Shown here one piece after another: positions 47,905 to 56,760 of a stretch of DNA of 64,000 nucleotides; positions within the stretch are counted from its first letter, which is position 1, and every line of letters starts with the position of its first letter. Below the pieces are notes generated by a model. It saw nothing but the letters and a program-made list of their open reading frames with translations. It did no database searches and was not told the DNA's origin. Origin of the DNA: Pseudonocardia broussonetiae (lineage in GTDB: Bacteria > Actinomycetota > Actinomycetes > Mycobacteriales > Pseudonocardiaceae); NCBI RefSeq assembly GCF_013155125.1, contig NZ_CP053564.1, forward strand, positions 6,889,501-6,953,500. The letters run 5' to 3'. Position numbers and translations under genes: made by a program.

Positions 47905-48867
47905 GTGGGAACACGACAGGCGATCGGGTTGGACGTCGGCGGCACGAAGATCGCGGGCGGGGTGGTGGACGAGCGCGGGCGCCTGCTGACGGAGCTGGTG
48001 GAGCCGACGCCGGAGGACTCCGACGCCGAGGCGGTGTCCGCGGTGCTGCTCGACCTGGTCGCGCGGCTGCGGGCCGAGCACCCGGACGTGGTGGCCGTCG
48101 GCGTCGGCGCGGCGGGGATCGTGCAGTGGCCGGAGGGCCGGATGATCTGGGCCCCGAACAACGCCTACCGCGACTGGCCGGTGCGCGAGCAGCTCGAGGC
48201 GGCCACGGGGCTCCCCGCCGTCATCGACAACGACGCGAACGTGGCCGCGCTGGCCGAGGCCCGTCTCGGCGCGCGCCCCTACCGCGAGATGGTGCTCGTG
48301 ACCGTGGGCACCGGGATCGGCGGCGGGCTGGTGCTGGGCGGGCAGATCTACCGCGGCCCCACCGGCCGTGGCGCCGAGCTGGGCCACATCGTCCTCAACC
48401 CCGACGGTCCCGAGTGCGGCTGCGGCAACCACGGCTGCTTCGAGGCGTACGCGTCGGGCACCGCGCTCACGCGGATGGGCCGCGAGGCGGCCGAGGACTC
48501 CCCCGACGGCCTCATCGCGCGGCTGGGCGCCGAGGACGGCGAGGTCACCGGCAAGACCGTCACGGCCGCGGCGCTGCGGGGCGACCCGACGGCCACCGAC
48601 CTGTTCGGCCGGCTCGGCCGCTGGCTGGGCGTCGGCATCGCCTCGCTCGCCAACATCTTCGAGGTCGAGGCGGTGATCGTCGGCGGCGGGCTGGTCAGCA
48701 CGGGCGACCTGCTGCTGGAGCCCGCCCGCCGGGCCGCCCGCGAGTTCGCCTACGCCCCGCAGGCCCGCGAGGCCACGCCGATCCTGCCGGCCGTGTTCGG
48801 CGGCGACGCGGGGATGGTCGGCGCCGCACTCCTCGCCCTCGAGGACGCCCGGATCCCAGTAGGCTAG
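47905..48867 (+). CDS. ROK-family sugar kinase, probable glucokinase (320 aa)
   Basis: ATP-binding GLDVGGTKIAGGVVDERGR at the N-terminus, DNDANVAALAEARLG with the catalytic Asp, VGTGIGGGLVLGG, and the zinc motif ECGCGNHGCFEAYASGTAL of ROK kinases. Length and lack of a DNA-binding domain indicate a kinase, not an NagC-type regulator. GTG at 47905 is divergent from the DoxX gene, 58 bases away. Specificity (glucose versus another hexose) is inferred. Confidence 0.9.
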   Translation: MGTRQAIGLDVGGTKIAGGVVDERGRLLTELVEPTPEDSDAEAVSAVLLDLVARLRAEHPDVVAVGVGAAGIVQWPEGRMIWAPNNAYRDWPVREQLEAATGLPAVIDNDANVAALAEARLGARPYREMVLVTVGTGIGGGLVLGGQIYRGPTGRGAELGHIVLNPDGPECGCGNHGCFEAYASGTALTRMGREAAEDSPDGLIARLGAEDGEVTGKTVTAAALRGDPTATDLFGRLGRWLGVGIASLANIFEVEAVIVGGGLVSTGDLLLEPARRAAREFAYAPQAREATPILPAVFGGDAGMVGAALLALEDARIPVG

Positions 48868-48872
48868 GTCAC

Positions 48873-50507
48873 ATGCTCGTCCTGGGACCCGTCCTGCGCC
48901 ACGTCGGCGAGACCACCGCTCAGATCTGGGTGCAGACCTCAGGTCCGGCGACGGTCCGCGTGCTCGGCTGCGAGGCCCGCACCTTCGAGGTGCAGGGCCA
49001 CCACTTCGCGCTCGTGGGCGTCACCGGGCTGTCACCCGACAGCCGCACCCCCTACGAGGTGCACATCGACGGGGAGCAGGTCTGGCCGCTGCCCAGCACG
49101 CCCTTCCCGGCCAGCCTCATCCGCACGCGCGGGGCGGAGTGCGACGGGTCGAACCGCATCATCTTCGGCTCGTGCCGCTACGCGAAGGTGGCCGACCCGA
49201 AGCTGTCGGCGAAGCTCGGGATCGACGCGCTGGACGCCTACGCCGCCCGGATGGTCGGGCGCGACCCCGGCGAGTGGCCCGACGCCCTGCTGCTGCTCGG
49301 CGACCAGGTCTACGCCGACGAGCTGACGCCGATGAACCGCCGCCGCATCGCGGGCCGCCGCGACCGCCATCCCGACTGGCCCGACGACGAGATCGTCGAC
49401 TTCGGCGAGTACGTCGGCCTCTACCGCGACTCGTGGTCGGACCCCGAGATCCGCTGGCTGCTCTCCACCGTTCCCACGGCGATGATCTTCGACGACCACG
49501 ACATCCGCGACGACTGGAACACCTCCGAGCCGTGGCGCGACGAGATGCGCGCGACGCCGTGGTGGCGCGACCGCATCCGCGGCGGCCTCGCGTCGTACTG
49601 GGTGTTCCAGCACCTGGGCAACCTCGCGCCCGACGAGCTGGAGGCCGACCGCGACTGGGAGCGCGTCCGCGCCGCCGAGGGCGACACCTGGCCGCTGCTC
49701 GTCGAGCTCGCCGACCGCGCCGACGCCGAGACCGACGGCGCGAAGGGCGTCCGCTTCAGCTTCCGCTGGGACCTGGGCCGCAGCCGGTTCGTCATGATCG
49801 ACTCACGCAACGGGCGGATCCTCGAGAACGGCCAGCACCTGATGCTGGGCGACCCCGAGTTCGACTGGATCGAGGCGGCGGTGCACGCGCCCGGCACGGT
49901 CGACCACCTGGTGCTGGGCACGTCGCTGCCGTGGCTGCTGCCGCACGCGATCGGCGAGCTGCAGACCGTCAACGAGATCGCGGCGTCGAGGCCGGGGTTT
50001 CGGGGCAAGGTGGCGGAGGCCATCCGGCAGGGCGCCGACCTGGAGCACTGGGCGGCGTTCCGCGAGTCGTTCGACCGGCTCACCGCGATGATCGAGCGCG
50101 CCGCGGGCAGCGGCGTGGCCTCGGTGAACGTGCTGTCCGGCGACGTCCACCACAGCTACGCCGCCCGTGCCGAGCTCCAGTCGCAGCCGTCCGCCGCGGT
50201 GCACCAGCTCACCTGCTCGCCGGTGCACAACCACGTCGAGTGGTTCGTGAAGCCGGGGTTCCGGCTGGGCTGGTCGCGGTTCACGCGCCGGCTCACCGAG
50301 CGCTGGTCGGAGCGGGCGGGCGCGCCGCCGAAGGCGGTCGACTGGGAGCGCCTGGCCGGCCCGCTGTTCGGCAACACGATCGCCACGCTCGACATCAACG
50401 GCCGCCGCGCCGAGGTGTTCTTCGAGCAGCCGACGTCGGCGTCGGCGCTGGCCGAGCGCGCGCGCCTGGAGCTCACCTCCCCCGTCCCGGCCGAGGTCGC
50501 CCGGTGA
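48873..50507 (+). CDS. PhoD-like metallophosphatase family protein (544 aa)
   Basis: Metallophosphoesterase core: LLLLGDQVYADELTP, TAMIFDDHDIRDDWNT and VLSGDVHHSYAARAELQSQP are the family metal-binding blocks; a Fn3-like N-terminal part comes before (GETTAQIWVQTSGPATVRVL). There is no Tat signal, unlike secreted PhoD, so this cytoplasmic type may act on other phosphoesters. The start is 6 bases after the ROK stop, and its end overlaps the acetyltransferase start (GTGA). Confidence 0.85.
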   Translation: MLVLGPVLRHVGETTAQIWVQTSGPATVRVLGCEARTFEVQGHHFALVGVTGLSPDSRTPYEVHIDGEQVWPLPSTPFPASLIRTRGAECDGSNRIIFGSCRYAKVADPKLSAKLGIDALDAYAARMVGRDPGEWPDALLLLGDQVYADELTPMNRRRIAGRRDRHPDWPDDEIVDFGEYVGLYRDSWSDPEIRWLLSTVPTAMIFDDHDIRDDWNTSEPWRDEMRATPWWRDRIRGGLASYWVFQHLGNLAPDELEADRDWERVRAAEGDTWPLLVELADRADAETDGAKGVRFSFRWDLGRSRFVMIDSRNGRILENGQHLMLGDPEFDWIEAAVHAPGTVDHLVLGTSLPWLLPHAIGELQTVNEIAASRPGFRGKVAEAIRQGADLEHWAAFRESFDRLTAMIERAAGSGVASVNVLSGDVHHSYAARAELQSQPSAAVHQLTCSPVHNHVEWFVKPGFRLGWSRFTRRLTERWSERAGAPPKAVDWERLAGPLFGNTIATLDINGRRAEVFFEQPTSASALAERARLELTSPVPAEVAR

Positions 50508-51010
50508 CGACGCCGGCCGCCATCGCCGGCCAGACGGTCGTGCTGCGGCCCACCACGGCCGCGCACGTGCCCCGGTTCCTGGAGGTGCTCTCGCACCCCG
50601 AGGTCGCGAAGTGGTGGGGCGGCTACGACCTGGAGCGGGTGCGCCGCGAGCTGCTGGGCCCGCAGGGCTACGCCGTGGAGCAGCACGGCGAGGTCGTCGG
50701 GCTGATCATCTACTACGAGGAGGACGACGCCGACCACCGCCACGCCGGCATCGACCTCGCCCTGCACCCCGACGCCCACGGCCAGGGCCTGGGCGCCGAC
50801 GCGATGCGCACGATGGCGCGCTACCTGTTCGACGTCCGCGGGCACCACCGGATCGTCATCGACCCGGCGGCGCACAACGAGCGCGCGATCCGCAGCTACA
50901 CCCGGGTCGGCTTCCGCTCGATCGGCATCATGCGGAGCTACGAGCGGCGCCTCGACGGCAGCTGGCACGACGGGCTGCTGATGGACCTGCTGCCCGACGA
51001 CCTGACCTGA
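50504..51010 (+). CDS. GNAT acetyltransferase, AAC(6')-like (168 aa)
   Basis: GNAT fold with HPEVAKWWGGYDLERVRREL at the start, acetyl-CoA loop HPDAHGQGLGADAMRTMARY and C-terminal NERAIRSYTRVGFRSIGIMR. The N-terminal WWG segment and length are typical of aminoglycoside 6'-acetyltransferase-like and RimJ/RimL-like members. Last gene of the ROK-PhoD-GNAT operon. Whether it modifies aminoglycosides cannot be told from sequence. Confidence 0.83.
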   Translation: MTTPAAIAGQTVVLRPTTAAHVPRFLEVLSHPEVAKWWGGYDLERVRRELLGPQGYAVEQHGEVVGLIIYYEEDDADHRHAGIDLALHPDAHGQGLGADAMRTMARYLFDVRGHHRIVIDPAAHNERAIRSYTRVGFRSIGIMRSYERRLDGSWHDGLLMDLLPDDLT

Positions 51011-51026
51011 GACCGGGGGGCGCCCC

Positions 51027-52031
51027 TCAGACCACCAGCTCGGCGCACTCCCGCACGAAGTCCAGCCCGAGCTGCAGGTTCAGCGGGCCGAACACACTCA
51101 GCCCCTGCGCCCGCTCCCCCTGCTCGACGACGACGACCCGCCCGGCCCGCACGGCGGGCAGACGCGCGAACAGCGGGTCGGTGGACACGGTGCTCGGCAC
51201 ACCCGAGTCGCCGTAGTCGAACACGACCACGAGGTCGGCCGCGTCGAGCAGGCCGAACTGCTCGGCCGAGTACTCGACGCGCGGCGCGTCGGGCGTCGCG
51301 CCGGCGGTGAGCTCGTCGAGGGAGCCGAAGCCGGCCCGGCGCAGGAGGTCGACGACCGGGATCGCGTCGTTGCCGAAGAAGTAGAAGGCCGTGGCGTCGT
51401 ACACGCCGATGACCGCCACCCGGGCGCCGGCGAGGTCGTAGCCGTCGAGCGAGGTGGCCAGGCGCTGGTCGGTCTGCGCGACGAGCGCCTCGGCGTCGTC
51501 GGACAGGTCGAGGGCCTCGCCGAGGATGCGCAGGTTGCGCCGCCAGTCGAAGCTCGCGATCTGCACGACGGGCGCGAGCGACCCGAGCCGGTCGCGCACG
51601 TCGGCCACCGCGGAGTCGCCGACGATGAGGTCGGGCGCGGCCGCCGCGATCGCCTCGACGCTCAGCTCCTCGCCGACGGACACCCGCTCGGGCTGCTCGC
51701 CGTCGAGCGCCCGCTCGTGCCACGGCCACGAGGTGGTCGTGCTGCCGGTGTACTCGGCGAAGTCGCGCAGGCCGAACTGCACCGGCACCTCGCCCAGCGC
51801 CAGCACGGCGTCGAGGTCCCAGACGTTCTGCGCGCACGCGATCCGGCGCGGCCGGGCGTCGAGCACGACGTCGGTGCCGGTGGCGTCGGTGACCGTGCGG
51901 GGGTACGCGCCGGGCGCGTCCGCGGAGGTCGCGGGCGCGGCGCCGCAGCCGGCCAGCAGGGCGGCGAGCCCGAGCGATCCGAACACGAAGTCGCGGCGGG
52001 TGGCGTCGTCGACGGGCAGGGACACGGACAT
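51027..52031 (-). CDS. Siderophore ABC transporter substrate-binding lipoprotein (334 aa)
   Basis: N-terminus RRDFVFGSLGLAALLAGCGA has a twin Arg and a lipobox (LAGC), so it is exported, possibly by Tat, and lipid-anchored. The FecB/FepB-type domain follows: RTVTDATGTDVVLDARPRRI, APDLIVGDSAVADVRDRLGS, VFDYGDSG. It would deliver ferric siderophore to a permease not present in the window. An IdeR/DmdR1-type iron box lies 14 bases upstream of the start, so expression should be repressed by iron. Confidence 0.88.
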   Translation of the reverse strand: MSVSLPVDDATRRDFVFGSLGLAALLAGCGAAPATSADAPGAYPRTVTDATGTDVVLDARPRRIACAQNVWDLDAVLALGEVPVQFGLRDFAEYTGSTTTSWPWHERALDGEQPERVSVGEELSVEAIAAAAPDLIVGDSAVADVRDRLGSLAPVVQIASFDWRRNLRILGEALDLSDDAEALVAQTDQRLATSLDGYDLAGARVAVIGVYDATAFYFFGNDAIPVVDLLRRAGFGSLDELTAGATPDAPRVEYSAEQFGLLDAADLVVVFDYGDSGVPSTVSTDPLFARLPAVRAGRVVVVEQGERAQGLSVFGPLNLQLGLDFVRECAELVV

Positions 52032-52044
52032 GGCGCTCCTCAGG

Positions 52045-52063
52045 TCAGGTGAGGCTCACCTTG
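52045..52063 (-). promoter_or_regulatory. Iron box (IdeR/DmdR1-type operator)
   Basis: TCAGGTGAGGCTCACCTTG matches 14 of 19 positions of the actinobacterial consensus TTAGGTTAGGCTAACCTAA and keeps the central AGGTnAGGCTnACCT. It sits 14 bases before the siderophore-binding lipoprotein start. Confidence 0.75.
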
Positions 52064-52076
52064 GCACGTCCACCCC

Positions 52077-52133
52077 GTTGCAGGAAAGCCACGTTCCTGC
52101 CGTCGGATTGCGTGAACGTGGCTTTCCTGCAAC
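52077..52133. repeat. 20-base perfect inverted repeat (hairpin)
   Basis: Arms at 52077-52096 and 52114-52133 are exact reverse complements with a 17-base loop. The right arm contains GAACGTGGCTTTCCTGCAAC. It lies after the gene at 52169-52909 (minus) and before the promoter of the lipoprotein gene, so it may terminate the former. Similar hairpins are at 56563-56622 and 58757-58814. Confidence 0.85.
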
Positions 52134-52168
52134 TCCGGGGGCCGCGTCGGGCCCGCGCCGGCGCCCCG

Positions 52169-52909
52169 TCAGAACCCCGTCCGCTCCAACCACGTCCCCA
52201 GCACCGCCGGATCGCCGTGCACCGCCAGCCGCCCGTCGTCGACGGGGATGCGGCGGAGGACCGCCAGCAGCAGGTCCGCCGCCGCACCGCGCACGGCGAC
52301 CGTGCCCTTGCCGTGCCCGTGCTCCCAGCGGACGGTCCGCCCGTCGTCGGTCGCCACCATCCACTCCCCCGCCTCGCCGAGCCCGTCGTCGGTGGCGTGC
52401 AGGTGCAGGGTCGTGCCGGGGTCGAGCGGGCCGGGGCCCTCGCCCGCCGCCCGCGTCGCCAGCAGGTCCATCCACTCCGACACCCCGTCGGCGGCCACCT
52501 CGGGCGTCAGCCCGACGCCGGCGCCGAGCGCGAGCGCCGCGTCGGCGCCGTGGACGGTCGACTCGTGCAGCCGCCGCCGGATCCACCACGCCGCCGGGCG
52601 CGGGCCGAGGAACGTCCAGACCGGAACGTCCGGGCCGACCTCCGCCACGGCGTCGAGCAGGTCTCGGGGGCTCCCGCGCAGCCAGCCGTCGACGTCGTCG
52701 CCCGGCTTGCCGCCCACCACCTCGCGCGGGTCGGCGAACTCGCCGGTCCGGACGATCGTGGCCGCCCAGCGGTCGCCGCGGCCGACGTGGCGCACGAGCT
52801 GCTGCAGGGTCCACCCCGGGCAGGTGGGCACGGGCGTCGCGGGGTCGGCGTCCGCGACCCGCGTCGCGAGCTGGGCGTTCTGCTCCAGGAGTGCGGCGGA
52901 GTGGTCCAT
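52169..52909 (-). CDS. Maleylpyruvate isomerase-family (mycothiol-dependent type) protein (246 aa)
   Basis: N-terminal DinB-like helical domain (VPTCPGWTLQQLVRHVGRGD with the metal His, VWTFLGPRPAAWWIRRRLHE, STVHGADAALALG), then a smaller C-terminal domain (GTVAVRGAAADLLLAVLRRI). This is the TIGR03083-type family whose characterised member is the mycothiol-dependent maleylpyruvate isomerase; most members are unassigned. Single gene, ending 36 bases from the hairpin at 52077. Confidence 0.82.
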   Translation of the reverse strand: MDHSAALLEQNAQLATRVADADPATPVPTCPGWTLQQLVRHVGRGDRWAATIVRTGEFADPREVVGGKPGDDVDGWLRGSPRDLLDAVAEVGPDVPVWTFLGPRPAAWWIRRRLHESTVHGADAALALGAGVGLTPEVAADGVSEWMDLLATRAAGEGPGPLDPGTTLHLHATDDGLGEAGEWMVATDDGRTVRWEHGHGKGTVAVRGAAADLLLAVLRRIPVDDGRLAVHGDPAVLGTWLERTGF

Positions 52910-52967
52910 GGGGAGACGCTAACGCGGGGTCCGCATGGATCCGGAGGGGATCGGGTAGAGACCTGTC

Positions 52968-53201
52968 GTGGCTCCTGATTCACCCGACTGGACGGTTCCC
53001 GCCCCACTCCGCGCGCTGCTCTGGTGGCCCGGGGTCTCCTTCGTACTGGTGCTCGTCGCACCCCAGGCCGCGGTCGGGTCGATCGTGGTCGCCGGGTTGG
53101 CCCTGGTGGTGGCGGGTCTGCTGGCCGGGCGCCTGACGCGCGCCACCGCCGAGGGCCGGATGGTCTCCTCCGAGCAGACGGAGCTCGAACCGGCCGCGTA
53201 G
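52968..53201 (+). CDS. Small membrane protein (77 aa)
   Basis: Two adjacent hydrophobic helices (LLWWPGVSFVLVLVAPQAAV and SIVVAGLALVVAGLLAGRL) and a short polar tail. No family recognised. GTG at 52968 is divergent from the isomerase-family gene. It ends 114 bases before icmF. Confidence 0.6.
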   Translation: MAPDSPDWTVPAPLRALLWWPGVSFVLVLVAPQAAVGSIVVAGLALVVAGLLAGRLTRATAEGRMVSSEQTELEPAA

Positions 53202-53235
53202 GTGCAGGCGGGGTCACTCCCACGGCGCTTGTACG

Positions 53236-53248
53236 TCCGATAGTCGGA
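53236..53248 (+). promoter_or_regulatory. Dyad TCCGA-TAG-TCGGA upstream of icmF
   Basis: A perfect 5+5 dyad about 68 bases before the icmF start, followed by ATGTCAGACTAAAT. Its position suits a repressor operator at the icmF promoter. Confidence 0.4.
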
Positions 53249-53315
53249 TGTCAGACTAAATCCGTCGGCGCCGTCGGTACGAATGCCACGACGCGCCCCG
53301 CCGAGAGGAACCCTG

Positions 53316-56300
53316 ATGGCCGACCTGCACGTGCCCGTGAACCCGGTCCGGTTCGTGACCGCCGCCAGCCTGTTCGACGGCCACGACGCCGCGATCAACA
53401 TCATGCGCCGCATCCTGCAGCGGCAGGGGGCCGAGGTCGTGCACCTCGGGCACAACCGCTCGGTCGACGAGGTGGTCGCCGCGGCGATCCAGGAGGACGC
53501 CCAGGGCGTCGCCATCAGCTCGTACCAGGGCGGGCACGTCGAGTACTTCACCTACCTCGTCGAGCTGCTGCGCGAGCGCGGCGCCGGGCACGTGAAGGTC
53601 TACGGCGGGGGCGGCGGCGTCATCGTCCCCGCGGAGATCGAGCTGCTGCACAGCCGCGGCGTCGCGCGCATCTTCTCCCCCGAGGACGGCCAGAAGCTCG
53701 GCCTGCCCGGGATGATCAACCTGATGATCCGCGAGTGCGACGTCGACCTCACGGCCGCGCCCCCGGACTCGTTCGACGGGCTGCGCACCGGCGACCACAC
53801 CACGCTCGCCCGCGTCCTGACCCTGGCCGAGGCCGGGAAGCTCCCCGCCGACCTCGACCTGGAGCCGCGCCGCCCCGTCCCGGTCCTGGGCATCACCGGC
53901 ACCGGCGGCTCGGGCAAGTCGAGCCTGACCGACGAGATCGTGCGCCGCTTCCGCCTCGACCAGGAGGACAAGCTCCGCATCGCCGTGCTCGCCGTCGACC
54001 CGACGCGGCGCAAGGGCGGCGGCGCGCTGCTGGGCGACCGCATCCGGATGAACAGCCTCGGCGAGCAGGTCTTCTTCCGCTCGATGGCCACCCGCGGCGC
54101 CGACGCGAGCCTGCCCGAGCACCTCACCGAGGCCATCGCCGTCCTCCGCGCGGCCGAGTTCGACCTGGTGATCGTCGAGACGCCCGGCATCGGCCAGGGC
54201 GACGCCGGCATCGCCGGGCTCGTCGACCGCTCGCTGTACGTGATGACGCCGGAGTTCGGCGCCGCGTCGCAGCTGGAGAAGATCGACATGCTCGACTTCG
54301 CCGACGTCGTCGCGATCAACAAGTTCGAGCGCCGCGGCGCCGAGGACGCCCGCCGCGACGTGGGGCGCCAGCTCGTGCGCAACCGCGAGGAGTTCGGGAA
54401 GACGTGGGAGGACATGCCGGTCTACGGCACGTCCGCGGCCACGTTCAACGACGACGGCGTCACCGCGCTCTACCAGCACCTGCGCGACCTGCTCCTGGGC
54501 GAGGAGGTCCAGGGCCGGCTGCCGCGGACCGACCGCAAGACCTCGGCCGAGCACGCCGCGGTGATCCCGCCGCAGCGCACCCGCTACCTCTCCGAGATCG
54601 CCGAGACGGTGCGCGGCTACCACGCCGACACCGAGAAGGCCGTCGCCGCCGCCCGCGTCCGCCAGCACCTGCGCACCGCGCGCGAGCTGGTCGGCGAGGC
54701 CGTCGAGGAGGAGCTGGCCAAGGCCGAGAAGGCGCTGCCCGCCGACGCCGCGGAGCTGCTCGACACCTGGCGCCACGTCGTCGAGGACTACTCGGGCGAC
54801 GAGATGGTCGTGAGGATCCGCGACAAGGAGCTCCGCACGCAGCTCACCCGCGAGACGCTGTCGGGCACGAAGGTCCGCCGCGTCGCGCTGCCGGCCCTCA
54901 CCGAGGACGCCGACCTGCTGCGCTTCCTGCGCCGCGAGAACCTGCCCGGCCGCTTCCCGTTCACCGCGGGCGTCTTCCCGTTCAAGCGCGAGGGCGAGGA
55001 CCCGGCGCGCATGTTCGCCGGTGAGGGCGACCCGTTCCGCACCAACCGGCGCTTCAAGATCCTCTCCGCCGACTCCGACGCCAAGCGCCTGTCCACGGCG
55101 TTCGACTCCGTCACCCTCTACGGCCGCGACCCCGACACCCGCCCCGACGTCTACGGCAAGGTCGGCACCTCGGGCGTCTCGATCGCCACGCTCGAGGACA
55201 TGAAGGTCCTCTACGACGGCTTCGACCTCACCTCGCCCAGCACCTCGGTGTCGATGACGATCAACGGCCCGGCGCCGTCGATCCTCGCCTTCTACCTCAA
55301 CACCGCGATCGACCAGACGCTGCAGCGCTTCCGCGACGAGGAGGGCCGCGAGCCCGACGAGGCCGAGCGCGAGGAGCTCACCGCGTTCACGCTCGCGAAC
55401 GTCCGCGGCACGGTGCAGGCCGACATCCTCAAGGAGGACCAGGGCCAGAACACCTGCATCTTCTCCACGGAGTTCTCGCTGCGGATGATGGCCGACATCC
55501 AGTCCTGGTTCATCGAGCACAAGGTCCGCAACTTCTACTCGGTCTCGATCTCGGGCTACCACATCGCCGAGGCCGGGGCGAACCCCATCAGCCAGCTCGC
55601 GTTCACGCTCTCCAACGGCTTCACCTTCGTCGAGAGCTACCTCGCGCGCGGCATGTCGATCGACGACTTCGCCCCCAACCTGTCGTTCTTCTTCTCCAAC
55701 GGCATGGACGCGGAGTACACGGTGATCGGCCGGGTCGCGCGACGGATCTGGGCCGTCGCGATGCGGGAGAAGTACGGGGCGAACGAGCGCAGCCAGAAGC
55801 TCAAGTACCACGTGCAGACCTCCGGGCGCTCGCTGCACGCGCAGGAGATGAACTTCAACGACATCCGCACCACGCTGCAGGCGCTGTGCGCGCTCTACGA
55901 CAACGCGAACTCGCTGCACACCAACGCCTACGACGAGGCGGTGACGACCCCGACCGAGGAGTCGGTGCGCCGGGCGATGGCGATCCAGCTGATCATCAAC
56001 CGCGAGTGGGGCCTGTCGATGAACGAGAACCCGCTGCAGGGTTCCGCGATCGTCGACGAGCTGACCGACCTCGTCGAGGAGGCCGTGCTCGCCGAGTTCG
56101 ACCGCATCTCCGAGCGCGGCGGCGTGCTCGGCGCGATGGAGACCGGCTACCAGCGCGGCCGCATCCAGGACGAGTCGATGCTCTACGAGCACCGCAAGCA
56201 CGACGGCACGCTGCCGCTGATCGGCGTCAACACGTTCCTCAAGCCCGACGACCCCGACGCCGGTCCCGTCGAGATCGAGCTCATGCGCGCCACGGAAGCG

Positions 56301-56507
56301 GAGAAGAAGAGCCAGCTCGAGCGGCTCGCCGACTTCCAGGGCCGCCACAGCACCGAGGCGCAGGAGGCGATCCGCCGCCTCCAGGACGTGGCCACGGGCG
56401 ACGGCAACGTGTTCGACGAGCTCATGCGCGCCGCCCGGGTCTGCTCGCTGGGTCAGCTCACCGAGGCGTTCTTCGAGGTCGGCGGGCAGTACCGGCGCAA
56501 CATGTAG
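53316..56507 (+). CDS. icmF: Fused isobutyryl-CoA mutase IcmF (1063 aa)
   Basis: Three parts in IcmF order: an N-terminal cobalamin domain with SLFDGHDAAIN (D21-G22-H23), a MeaI-type GTPase chaperone with P-loop GITGTGGSGKSS near residue 195 and DLVIVETPGIGQGDAG, and the C-terminal acyl-CoA mutase barrel (SVSMTINGPAPSILAFYLNT, YHVQTSGRSLHAQEMNFNDI). It interconverts isobutyryl- and n-butyryl-CoA with B12; some relatives also act on isovaleryl- or pivalyl-CoA. ATG at 53316 follows GAGAGGAA; an in-frame ATG 33 bases earlier is less likely. Confidence 0.95.
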   Translation: MADLHVPVNPVRFVTAASLFDGHDAAINIMRRILQRQGAEVVHLGHNRSVDEVVAAAIQEDAQGVAISSYQGGHVEYFTYLVELLRERGAGHVKVYGGGGGVIVPAEIELLHSRGVARIFSPEDGQKLGLPGMINLMIRECDVDLTAAPPDSFDGLRTGDHTTLARVLTLAEAGKLPADLDLEPRRPVPVLGITGTGGSGKSSLTDEIVRRFRLDQEDKLRIAVLAVDPTRRKGGGALLGDRIRMNSLGEQVFFRSMATRGADASLPEHLTEAIAVLRAAEFDLVIVETPGIGQGDAGIAGLVDRSLYVMTPEFGAASQLEKIDMLDFADVVAINKFERRGAEDARRDVGRQLVRNREEFGKTWEDMPVYGTSAATFNDDGVTALYQHLRDLLLGEEVQGRLPRTDRKTSAEHAAVIPPQRTRYLSEIAETVRGYHADTEKAVAAARVRQHLRTARELVGEAVEEELAKAEKALPADAAELLDTWRHVVEDYSGDEMVVRIRDKELRTQLTRETLSGTKVRRVALPALTEDADLLRFLRRENLPGRFPFTAGVFPFKREGEDPARMFAGEGDPFRTNRRFKILSADSDAKRLSTAFDSVTLYGRDPDTRPDVYGKVGTSGVSIATLEDMKVLYDGFDLTSPSTSVSMTINGPAPSILAFYLNTAIDQTLQRFRDEEGREPDEAEREELTAFTLANVRGTVQADILKEDQGQNTCIFSTEFSLRMMADIQSWFIEHKVRNFYSVSISGYHIAEAGANPISQLAFTLSNGFTFVESYLARGMSIDDFAPNLSFFFSNGMDAEYTVIGRVARRIWAVAMREKYGANERSQKLKYHVQTSGRSLHAQEMNFNDIRTTLQALCALYDNANSLHTNAYDEAVTTPTEESVRRAMAIQLIINREWGLSMNENPLQGSAIVDELTDLVEEAVLAEFDRISERGGVLGAMETGYQRGRIQDESMLYEHRKHDGTLPLIGVNTFLKPDDPDAGPVEIELMRATEAEKKSQLERLADFQGRHSTEAQEAIRRLQDVATGDGNVFDELMRAARVCSLGQLTEAFFEVGGQYRRNM

Positions 56508-56514
56508 GCCTCAG

Positions 56515-56566
56515 CCCCGCCCCGCCCGCCCCGCCCGCCCCGCCCCGCCCCGCCCCGCCCCGCCCA
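56515..56566 (+). repeat. C-rich pentanucleotide-type tandem repeat
   Basis: About 50 bases after the icmF stop consist of repeated CCCGC/CCGCC units with almost no other bases. It directly precedes the hairpin element at 56563. Possibly a replication-slippage tract. Confidence 0.85.
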
Positions 56567-56622
56567 GTGACAGTGGAGTGGCTTTACTGTCACTGGGCGG
56601 CAGTGAAGCCACTCCACTGTCA
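56563..56622. repeat. Inverted repeat with two mutually exclusive stems
   Basis: Stem A pairs 56568-56589 with 56601-56622 (22-base arms, one mismatch). Stem B pairs CCCAGTGACAGT at 56563-56574 with ACTGTCACTGGG at 56586-56597 (12 bases, perfect). They share sequence, so only one can form at a time. The element lies between icmF (plus) and the end of the MFS gene (minus), where a terminator is expected. Confidence 0.8.
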
Positions 56623-56760
56623 TACGAGGGGCGGAGCGACCAGCGTCGGTGATCGGCCATCTCGACACCTCGGCCGGATCCGCCCCTCGGCCACCAGGCG
56701 CTCCAGCGGTGACGGCGTGTCCACCGGCACGATGCGGGTGACCGCACGAGAGGTGCAGCC

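Noticed and set aside
53256..56348. Very long minus-strand open frame (1030 codons) opposite icmF
   Set aside because: It mirrors the codons of a well-conserved gene on the other strand, has no family features and is Val/Asp/Arg-biased, as expected from antisense of GC-rich DNA.
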